From Phycisphaerae bacterium (GTDB taxonomy: Bacteria > Planctomycetota > Phycisphaerae > JAAYCJ01): a stretch of 5,668 bases of DNA. Where the stretch lies: contig JAAZAW010000117.1 of the NCBI GenBank assembly GCA_012514125.1, positions 1 through 5,668 on the forward strand, written 5' to 3'. Under the pieces are notes generated by a model. That model did not search any database and was not told where the DNA came from. It was given only the letters and a program-made list of their open reading frames with translations. The first letter of the stretch is position 1; each line of letters begins with the position of its first letter. Positions 1 through 4,794 of this stretch are shown in pieces. The translations under genes and the position numbers were made by a program.

Positions 1-625
1 CTTTTTTGGTGCCCATTTCCTGGCCTGCGATGACGGCAACATACGGGTCGATATGGTGTTCGGCCCATTCGCGGCAGAGAGCTTCGCCGGGGGTTTGGGA
101 GACGACCATGGCGTCGGCATTTTCAGCAAGCATTTTGAGCGATTCACGGACGAAGGGAAATGGGGGAACGCCCTTGACCATATCGGCGATTGTGTTGTTG
201 ACGGCTTCGGACCACTGGAGACACTGGATCAGAACCGGGTCGTTGGTTCGCTGAACTTCCTGCTTGAGGGCGGGATTGCCCAGTGGGAGCCCGGAATTGA
301 TGAAATCTCGCACGGCCTGGGCTTTGGGAATTTCGACCTGTCGCTGTTGAACTTCGCGTCGCTCGCTGAGCAGATCGAAGACCATCGTCAGGGCTGGGAA
401 ACGGTTGATACCTCGCCATTCGCTGTAGAGGTTGACGAACTCGGCGGCTTCGCGAGCGTATTTGGAGACCGCCTGGAGATTCCAGTATTGGATAATGTTG
501 GGAATGAAGCACTCTTTGTGCTTGATTTCCATGGTATCGAAGGCACAGCCGTCGGAGTCGATACCGACGAAAAATTTGTGTTTTGGTTTAAATGATTTTA
601 ATGGGGCCGCTGGGTCTGTTGCCAT
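1..625 (-). CDS. HAD-superfamily hydrolase, C-terminus cut off by the window edge
   Basis: The open frame runs from ATG at 625 down to base 1 without a stop, giving 208 residues of an unfinished protein. HAD motif I is clear at residues 20-31 (VGIDSDGCAFDT), with D23 as the expected nucleophile and D25 as the acid/base. After a helical cap-like stretch (about 40-150), motif II is visible around S176 (MVVSQTP). The sequence stops at GQEMGTKK (201-208), where the motif III lysine is expected; motif IV (the second Asp pair) lies outside the window. HAD proteins of this type are usually phosphatases or phosphomutase-like enzymes of the cytoplasm; the substrate cannot be read from the sequence. 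The start is set by AGAGGA at 635-640, nine bases upstream. It lies 116 bp behind the SDR gene on the same strand and is probably co-transcribed with it. The open frames on the other strand here are shadows. Confidence 0.88.
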   Translation of the reverse strand, partial: MATDPAAPLKSFKPKHKFFVGIDSDGCAFDTMEIKHKECFIPNIIQYWNLQAVSKYAREAAEFVNLYSEWRGINRFPALTMVFDLLSERREVQQRQVEIPKAQAVRDFINSGLPLGNPALKQEVQRTNDPVLIQCLQWSEAVNNTIADMVKGVPPFPFVRESLKMLAENADAMVVSQTPGEALCREWAEHHIDPYVAVIAGQEMGTKK

Positions 626-634
626 TTAAAATTA

Positions 635-640
635 TCCTCT
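635..640 (-). promoter_or_regulatory. Shine-Dalgarno site of the HAD gene
   Basis: On the minus strand AGAGGA lies nine bases before the ATG at 625. It fixes the start of the HAD protein, which the window edge leaves without a closed open reading frame. Confidence 0.7.
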
Positions 641-667
641 GCTTAAAAGATAAATTCTTCTTTTCAG

Positions 668-689
668 GGTGGATTTTCCGAAAACCACC
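668..689 (-). other. Hairpin in the SDR-HAD gap, leader of the HAD gene
   Basis: GGTGG and CCACC, with inner TTTT/AAAA, form a nine-pair stem with a single bulged base and a three-base loop. It ends 28 bases upstream of the HAD Shine-Dalgarno site. Its distal arm on the minus strand (AAAATCCACC) is also perfectly complementary to the proximal arm of the hairpin at 709-735, so the two hairpins can be replaced by one long-range stem. There is no T-run after it, so it is not a textbook terminator. Confidence 0.5.
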
Positions 690-708
690 GCGTTTTTCAC
701 TTGAACCC

Positions 709-735
709 AATGATGGATTTGAAAAATCCACCATT
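709..735 (-). other. Hairpin just after the SDR stop codon
   Basis: AATGATGGATTT (709-720) and AAATCCACCATT (724-735) make a 12-pair stem around a three-base loop. The single mismatch is a G-U pair in minus-strand RNA but A-C in plus-strand RNA, which favours function in the minus-strand transcript. It starts seven bases past the SDR stop. Without a following T-run it looks more like a processing, stability or attenuation element than an intrinsic terminator. Confidence 0.5.
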
Positions 736-741
736 CGATGA

Positions 742-1575
742 TTATACTCCGCTGAAGGCGGAAAAACCGCCGTCGACAGGAACGACGATTCCGTTGACAA
801 AGGCTGCGCCGGGACTTACGAGCCAGACGAGCGTGGAGATCAGATCGCTGGGTTGTCCGAAACGGCACATAGGCGTATGGTCGAGAATGCACTGGCCTCG
901 GGGAGTGAGCTGACAGGTTTTTTCATCGGTGAGGAGAAAGCGATTCTGGTCGGTGAGGAAAAATCCCGGGGCAATGGCGTTGACTCGGATGTCGCAGGAA
1001 TAGTTTTGTTCCAGATGGACGGCGAGCCATTGGGTGAAGTTTGAGATGCCTGCTTTGGCGGCGGAATATCCGGGGATTTTGGTCAGCGGACGAAAAGCGT
1101 TCATGGAGGAGATATTGATAATGCTTCCTTTTTTCTTTTCAGCCATGACTTTCCCGAAAACCTGTGAAGGCAGCAGCGAGCCGATGATATTGAGATCGAA
1201 GACGAACTTGATCGCCTCGGCGGGGATATCGAAAAAAGAAAGATCGGGGGAGGTGGTGGCGTCTTTGCGGTTCCCGCCCGCGCCGTTGATCAGGATATCG
1301 ACCGTACCCCAATTTTTGAGAATGGTATCACAGGCCTTTTCGATGCTGGTTTTTTCCAGGACGTTGCATTCGACCGCCATGGCCTGACCGCCATCCTTTT
1401 TGATGGCATCGACGATTTTTTCAGCGGCTTGAAGGCGAAGATCGAGCACGGCGACTTTGACACCGAGTTGAGCGAGCGCGGAAGCCATTTCGCCGCATAA
1501 GATTCCACCCGCACCGGTGATGACCGCGACCTGGCCTGAGATTCCGAATAAATTTTCATAATTGTATTGAGGCAT
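742..1575 (-). CDS. SDR-family oxidoreductase, D-mannonate oxidoreductase (fructuronate reductase) type
   Basis: A complete 277-residue short-chain dehydrogenase, a normal length for classical SDRs. The Rossmann glycine motif is TGAGGILCG (20-28). An Asp at 45, at the end of the second strand, suggests NAD(H) preference. NGAGGN (97-102) replaces the usual NNAG. The catalytic set is N129, S157, Y170 and K174 (YSAAK). The C-terminal PVDGGFSAFSGV ending, the FDLNIIGSLLPSQVF stretch and the NISSMNAF segment match the SDR branch commonly annotated as D-mannonate oxidoreductase, which interconverts D-fructuronate and D-mannonate in hexuronate catabolism. That substrate is inferred from family resemblance; related sugar or polyol substrates are possible. 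It is cytoplasmic. The start is supported by AAAGGA at 1582-1587. It is the first gene of a minus-strand unit leading into the HAD gene; no mannonate dehydratase or uronate isomerase is in view. Confidence 0.92.
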   Translation of the reverse strand: MPQYNYENLFGISGQVAVITGAGGILCGEMASALAQLGVKVAVLDLRLQAAEKIVDAIKKDGGQAMAVECNVLEKTSIEKACDTILKNWGTVDILINGAGGNRKDATTSPDLSFFDIPAEAIKFVFDLNIIGSLLPSQVFGKVMAEKKKGSIINISSMNAFRPLTKIPGYSAAKAGISNFTQWLAVHLEQNYSCDIRVNAIAPGFFLTDQNRFLLTDEKTCQLTPRGQCILDHTPMCRFGQPSDLISTLVWLVSPGAAFVNGIVVPVDGGFSAFSGV

Positions 1576-1650
1576 TTCAAATCCTTTCGATTCAAATAAA
1601 ATATCCTGCTGAATTCTAACCGGGTTTTGCGGCAGGGACAGTTTATTTTG

Positions 1651-1679
1651 GTTGTATGGAACCCCAATTATTTTGTAAA
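1651..1679 (-). promoter_or_regulatory. Possible sigma70 promoter of the SDR-HAD unit
   Basis: On the minus strand TTTACA (1674-1679) is followed after 17 bases by TACAAC (1651-1656), giving five and four matches to the consensus boxes. It lies about 75 bases upstream of the SDR ATG. The imperfect symmetric element GGTT-N6-AACC (1650-1663), flanked by TTGG/CCAA, overlaps the -10 and could be an operator. This is a weak call in AT-rich DNA. Confidence 0.3.
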
Positions 1680-1779
1680 TGGGTCCGTTGAGTTTGGTTG
1701 AAAATGGAAGTTCGCGTTTGGAAGCGGAAAGTGGGAAGTTAAATGTTGGAAATCAAAGGTTGAAAGTTATAATACGGAA

Positions 1780-1808
1780 TTGACTTATTGAATGCGCGGT
1801 ACTTTAAT
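1780..1808 (+). promoter_or_regulatory. Promoter-like sequence with no gene behind it
   Basis: TTGACT (1780-1785), a 17-base spacer and TTTAAT (1803-1808) match five of six positions in each box. No open frame follows for more than 350 bases, so any transcript would be noncoding or a long leader. A seven-base inverted repeat, TTATTGA (1785-1791) and TCAATAA (1810-1816), brackets the spacer. It may be chance in AT-rich DNA. Confidence 0.25.
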
Positions 1809-1895
1809 GTCAATAAACTATTTCAGGCAGTATGAGCTTCTAAATCGGGATATCGTGACATTAGCCCCCGCGCACGAAGTAAATGGAATTAGTAT

Positions 1896-1913
1896 AAGTT
1901 AGAAGTTAGAAGT
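1896..1913 (+). repeat. Short tandem heptamer repeat (AAGTTAG)
   Basis: Two full copies of AAGTTAG and a partial third (AAGT) lie head to tail. Looser versions of the same GA/T-rich word occur at about 1708-1770. Such heptamer tracts are, to my recollection, frequent in intergenic DNA of some Planctomycetota/Lentisphaerota-type genomes. No function is known to me. Confidence 0.5.
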
Positions 1914-2115
1914 CAAAACGATGTTTGACCTCGATCATTGAGTCTGTGATTTCCGCCCCAAAGCCCGCCCGGGTGGCCGAATGCAAATTTTTGGGAAAAT
2001 AAAATTTCAGCGACGATTATTGATCAAAAGAGGCGGCTCTTTATCTTATTTTAAGTTCGTCTTGTACGAATCCATCAACCCTTGTTCGGGAAGCACCCAT
2101 ATTTTTAACCGTCGT

Positions 2116-2127
2116 ATGTCATGACAT
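2116..2127. promoter_or_regulatory. Perfect 12-bp palindrome, probable operator
   Basis: ATGTCATGACAT is perfectly symmetric, and its last base is the first base of the -35 box of the operon promoter. Position and dyad symmetry fit an operator for a dimeric regulator; GntR/FadR-type proteins, which often govern sugar-acid lyase operons, bind sites of similar form. No such regulator gene lies in the window. Confidence 0.5.
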
Positions 2128-2155
2128 TGACATTACATATTTGACTGGTTATATT
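2127..2155 (+). promoter_or_regulatory. Near-consensus sigma70 promoter of the lyase operon
   Basis: The -35 is TTGACA (2127-2132), the spacer is exactly 17 bases, and the -10 is TATATT (2150-2155). Transcription would start near 2162, leaving a leader of about 24 bases before the ATG at 2186. It is the best promoter in the window although the genes behind it are damaged. Confidence 0.75.
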
Positions 2156-2185
2156 ATTTTCTTGCAATAAAACATGAGGAAAAAA

Positions 2186-2605
2186 ATGACAAAAGAAAGT
2201 TTGAACGATACACTCTGCGGTGTCTGGTCGGCGTCGCCCACCCCTTTTACCCGCAAAATGGAAATTGACATTCAATCCATCGAGCGAATGGTCGAGCATC
2301 ACATCAAACTTGGCGTCAAAGGGTTATTTCTCGCGGGAACCTGTGGCGAAGGCGCGTGGATGACCAATGATCAACGTCGTCAGTTGGTCCAAAATTACGG
2401 TTAAATACGCAAAGGGCCGCCTGACCCTGGCTGTCCAGGTTACGGATAACTCATCGGCCAGGATTCTGGACAATATCAAGCAAACCCGGGACGACGGCGC
2501 CGATATCGCGGTCATCGCTCCGCCTTATTTCCTCCCGCTCCAAAGCCCAAAACACCTTTTGGATTTATATCAGACAGCCATCCGGAAAAGAAGGCTTGTG
2601 ATAAC
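2186..2605 (+). pseudogene. DapA/NanA-family lyase remnant (dihydrodipicolinate synthase family), frameshifted and truncated
   Basis: The N-terminal third of a DapA-family class I aldolase is readable: GVWSASPTPF near residue 12, then the loop GTCGEGAWMT (family form GTTGEG). Frame is lost at the A-run 2391-2394, and the original frame meets TAA at 2402-2404. Reading on in the next frame continues the same family: KYAKGRLTLAVQVTDNS, then DDGADIAVIAPPYFLPLQSP and DLYQTAIRK. Removing one A restores the join as Q-I-T-V-K. After about 2590-2605 family similarity ends. The catalytic tyrosine, the Schiff-base lysine and all of the second half (about 160 of roughly 300 residues) are missing. Intact members cleave or condense pyruvate with an aldehyde or sugar acid; this copy cannot be active. 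Start at 2186 rather than 2174 because GAGGA (2176-2180) lies five bases before it. Confidence 0.85.
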
Positions 2606-3037
2606 GAATATCTGCATAAAGACTTTCACACCGCGCTGAGCGTCGGGTTGGATTATCTTCGACAGCATTACGGCGATGAATCGGTTCGTGAATATCTTCG
2701 TGAATTTTCTGAAACCTTTTACGCCCCATTGAAGGATGACTTAAAACAACGGGGGCTTATCGCATTGAAAGAATACTTTGAAAAGCTCTACAAGACCGAA
2801 GGCGGTGAGATTTCAATGACGTTTTCACCCGATGAATTCATCCTGCAGGTTCAGGCGTGTCCCGCCGTCGAGCATATCCGCAAAAATGGTCATCCGGTTT
2901 CGCCCCTTTTTTATGAAACCACCAAAACCGTGAATGAAACCATTTGCCGTGATACGCCTTTTGCGGCGGAACTTGTCGAATATGACCCTCAGACCGGACG
3001 AAGTGTTCAACGGTTTTATCGCAGGAGTTCGCAATGA
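2585..3037 (+). pseudogene. Conserved hypothetical protein (CP-motif small protein A), 5' end lost at a deletion junction
   Basis: An open frame reads EKKACDNEYLHKDFH from 2585, then about 135 more residues ending YDPQTGRSVQRFYRRSSQ and TGA. The frame is open from 2405, but no ATG, and no start with a Shine-Dalgarno site, precedes the conserved part; TTG at 2648 is possible but would drop about 20 residues that look like family sequence. The native start was probably removed with the 3' half of the lyase gene. Visible features are a helical N-terminal half, a ACPAVEHI motif after a TEGG turn, and PLFYETTKTVNE. It resembles, loosely, the L-2-amino-thiazoline-4-carboxylic acid hydrolase-like small proteins, but I cannot name its function. 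It overlaps the next gene by ATGA, a sign of translational coupling. It might still be made as a truncated product. Confidence 0.65.
3023..3027 (+). promoter_or_regulatory. Shine-Dalgarno site of the second small gene
   Basis: AGGAG lies six bases before ATG 3034, inside the end of the preceding gene. It shows that 3034, not the internal ATG at 3244, is the original start of the next gene. Confidence 0.8.
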
Positions 3038-3477
3038 TCAGTTGCACCGATTTCATTCCCGCATACAGTGATCTTTTTAAATATCTTGAAAAACGCGGCG
3101 GCAGTCAGGCGGTTCTTGATTTCTGGAATGATCTCTCGGATCGATATCTGGATAATCTTCGAGAGTTGGTCAAAGCCAAAGGTATTCGCGGCTGCTGGGA
3201 ATACTGAAGTCATTCGCTCAACGAAGAAGCCGCGGACTTTACCATGGAGCTTGATGAAGAAAAAGAAGAACTTAAGATCACCATGCACCATTGCCCATCA
3301 AAGGGACGCTTTCTCAAAGATCCGCGTCTGGCTCCTTATCACAACTACTGCGGCCACTGCGCAGTGCTCTATCACCGTGCCCTTGAACCTTTGGGGTTTA
3401 CCGCGAACGACCTTGATCTTTCCCAAGCCGATAACGCACGCTGCGTTTTTATCGTCAGGCGGAAAAAATCGAAATAA
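3034..3477 (+). pseudogene. Conserved hypothetical protein (CP-motif small protein B), interrupted by in-frame TGA
   Basis: One continuous frame of 147 codons is broken only by TGA at 3205-3207 (codon 58), between GIRGCWEY and SHSLNEEAADF. The ATG is well supported by AGGAG and overlaps the upstream stop. The C-terminal part carries MHHCPSKG (C87), YHNYCGHC (C106, C109) and a final ARCVFIVRR (C137), a cysteine/histidine pattern that could bind metal or be catalytic. The layout (helices, then EY, an acidic turn, then CP) parallels the upstream protein, where F occupies the position of the TGA. A single G-to-A change from TGG (Trp) would explain the stop. Function unknown. A restart at ATG 3244 would give only a 77-residue fragment without a good ribosome site. 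Selenocysteine or stop reassignment is less likely, because TGA ends neighbouring genes. Confidence 0.7.
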
Positions 3478-3495
3478 ATAACCGTTTCCTGAAGA

Positions 3496-3527
3496 CGACT
3501 CGTCAATAGTTGCGGCAAGATGAGTCG
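3496..3527 (+). terminator. Hairpin in the convergent gap, possible terminator of the plus-strand operon
   Basis: CGACTCGTC (3496-3504) pairs with GATGAGTCG (3519-3527) as nine base pairs around a 14-base loop. The one non-Watson-Crick pair is G-U in plus-strand RNA and C-A in minus-strand RNA, which favours use by the plus-strand operon that ends at 3477. There is no strong U-run after it, so termination efficiency is doubtful. Confidence 0.4.
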
Positions 3528-3532
3528 AAGAT

Positions 3533-4660
3533 TTACAGCCAACCGGTCATTTGTGCAAGAATTTTTACATAATGCACAAAATCAGGCCAGGAAACATCCG
3601 ACGGGACACCGTGGTCACAACCGGGGATATAGCCGCCGGAGCGAATCACCGGTTCGATGCGTTTCATTTCATTTTCGATGACTTTTCCGCCCTTGGCCAT
3701 GGCCCGTTTATCCACACCGCCTCGATAGGCTATATTTTTTCCGAATTTCTTTCGCAACTCGACGATATCGTTCCCTGCCGCCACCTCAATCGGATCGCAG
3801 ACGTTGATACCTGCTTCGATCCACAGCGGGATCAGTTCCCCGATGTAGCCGTCGGAATCGCAAATATATAACGGAATATTGTTTTGATGCACCAGTTCGC
3901 CCCAGCGTTTCCACGTCGGCAGCAGGAACTCCCGACACATGGCCGGCGAAATCATCGAAAAGCATTTATAGGCCATATCTTCTGAAATATAAAAATAATC
4001 CAGCGAAGTCAAAGAAAGGGTCTTGAGCAGCATACGCGAGACATAGTCTTCCCAGAAATGGATCATGTCTTTGACCAGAACCGGGTCTTCGATAAACATC
4101 ATGCACAGATTTTCAAATCCAACCCATTCCCGCAATTGCCAGAATGGACCTGAAAAGCTTATCCCGATCGGACGGGTACGATTTTCCCACACTTCTCTTT
4201 TTTGATCGGCATCGGCCGGATATCGCGAGGGATCGTTTGCGTCATAACGTTTTTTCATCGCTTCCCAATCGGCTCGATTTTCCACAGGGCACTTGATCCA
4301 TCGCCGAGTGACGAAGTCGATTCCGCTTCTCAGATATTCGACGGTAAATTCATTGCCGATTTCGCAGATGTTTCCTTTCCAATCCTGGACGATCCGACTG
4401 CGTTCTTTTTGTTCGATAACTTTTTCTTCGAACTGGGGAATCATGCGTTCGTCAATTTCAAACGGTTCAAAATTCGCATCCGGAAATTCGGTTCCTCCAG
4501 CCTGTTGATAGGCGTAAAGCGTAATATCGGTGATCTCACGAGGAAGTCCTTCATTATACCAGCGTTCGCGGGTAGACATTCGACCGCTGCCGGGCTCGAG
4601 CGGAATGCGATTTGGTTGACCAAAACAAAGCGTTTCCAGAAATCGTTCTCTTGCGTTCAT
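3533..4660 (-). CDS. Uroporphyrinogen decarboxylase family (URO-D, MtaA/CmuA-like) protein
   Basis: A complete 375-residue protein beginning MNARERFLETLCFGQPNRIPLEPG, the typical opening of URO-D-like proteins outside haem synthesis. The start at 4660 is chosen because AAGGAT lies eight bases upstream; a longer frame from 4747 adds 29 residues without such a site and would run through the control region. The middle carries ISFSGPFWQLREWVGFENL, and the C-terminal barrel carries ICDSDGYIGELIPLW (266-280), AGINVCDPIEV with C288, AYRGGVDKRAMAKG and GCDHGVP (C348, H350). The family includes corrinoid and methylthiol:CoM methyltransferases. Here the usual metal-ligand H-x-C is replaced by C-D-S-D, so true methyltransferase or decarboxylase chemistry is unproven. 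It is cytoplasmic, with no signal peptide. It stands alone, divergent from the AraC gene, which probably regulates it. Confidence 0.88.
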   Translation of the reverse strand: MNARERFLETLCFGQPNRIPLEPGSGRMSTRERWYNEGLPREITDITLYAYQQAGGTEFPDANFEPFEIDERMIPQFEEKVIEQKERSRIVQDWKGNICEIGNEFTVEYLRSGIDFVTRRWIKCPVENRADWEAMKKRYDANDPSRYPADADQKREVWENRTRPIGISFSGPFWQLREWVGFENLCMMFIEDPVLVKDMIHFWEDYVSRMLLKTLSLTSLDYFYISEDMAYKCFSMISPAMCREFLLPTWKRWGELVHQNNIPLYICDSDGYIGELIPLWIEAGINVCDPIEVAAGNDIVELRKKFGKNIAYRGGVDKRAMAKGGKVIENEMKRIEPVIRSGGYIPGCDHGVPSDVSWPDFVHYVKILAQMTGWL

Positions 4661-4672
4661 AAACAGAATCCT

Positions 4673-4685
4673 TTTTATGGACATA
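4673..4685 (+). repeat. Direct repeat copy 1, leader of the URO-D-like gene
   Basis: TTTTATGGACATA is repeated exactly at 4782-4794. The core TATGGACATA is an inverted repeat (TATG-GA-CATA). This copy lies just upstream of the URO-D-like Shine-Dalgarno site. It is a candidate operator for the divergent AraC protein. Confidence 0.5.
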
Positions 4686-4710
4686 ACGAAATAAGATTTC
4701 AAAATTACTT

Positions 4711-4738
4711 TTAACAACGATAATTCTAATGTTATGAT
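4711..4738 (+). promoter_or_regulatory. Promoter of the AraC-family gene
   Basis: TTAACA (4711-4716), a 16-base spacer and TATGAT (4733-4738) each match five of six consensus positions. Start of transcription would be near 4745. It overlaps, back to back, the minus-strand promoter at 4737-4766. Confidence 0.45.
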
Positions 4739-4751
4739 TATATGCAACGAT
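4715..4751 (+). repeat. CAACGAT direct repeat pair
   Basis: CAACGAT occurs at 4715-4721 and 4745-4751, 30 bp apart, about three helical turns, so both copies face the same side of the DNA. They flank the two -10 boxes. AraC-family proteins often bind direct repeats in such positions; assignment is inference. Confidence 0.4.
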
Positions 4752-4766
4752 CATGGGCATTGTAAT
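4737..4766 (-). promoter_or_regulatory. Promoter of the URO-D-like gene
   Basis: On the minus strand a perfect -10, TATAAT (4737-4742), has a weak -35, ATTACA (4761-4766), at an 18-base spacing. A poor -35 next to a good -10 is the usual form for a promoter needing an activator, in keeping with an AraC regulator encoded next door. The leader would be about 70 bases. Confidence 0.5.
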
Positions 4767-4781
4767 GGATGGAGCGACCAA

Positions 4782-4794
4782 TTTTATGGACATA
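4782..4794 (+). repeat. Direct repeat copy 2, overlapping the AraC-family start codon
   Basis: This is the second exact copy of TTTTATGGACATA, 109 bp from the first. It covers the proposed AraC start codon at 4786, so binding here would suit autorepression. Confidence 0.5.

Larger units (their letters stand above)
1576..2115. other. Long intergenic region without a recognisable gene
   Basis: I find no convincing protein in any frame and no tRNA- or rRNA-like sequence. The first 100 bases hold the SDR leader. From about 1690 to 1770 the plus strand is GA/T-rich with loose repeats of a GGAAGTT-like word, and a tighter heptamer repeat lies at 1896-1913. From about 1960 to 2100 there are only small inverted repeats (for example TTCGT/ACGAA near 2054-2068). 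It could hold a small RNA or a fully decayed gene, but nothing in the sequence positively supports either. Confidence 0.6.

Noticed and set aside
53..595. Plus-strand open frame of 180 codons opposite the HAD gene
   Set aside because: The minus strand reads a HAD protein with motifs I and II, a good Shine-Dalgarno site and family-like sequence; the plus frame has no recognisable domain or ribosome site and is a shadow.
1960..2100. Remnant gene or structured RNA in the gap before the lyase operon
   Set aside because: Only short inverted repeats such as TTCGT/ACGAA were found; no long stem, family match or paired promoter and terminator.
3205..3207. TGA as a reassigned sense codon (alternative genetic code)
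   Set aside because: The AraC gene and the upstream small gene end with TGA, and no other gene in the window has an internal TGA.
4661..4747. N-terminal extension of the URO-D-like protein from ATG 4747
   Set aside because: The added 29 residues do not look like the family, lack a Shine-Dalgarno site and would cover the divergent promoters; ATG 4660 has AAGGAT at good spacing.
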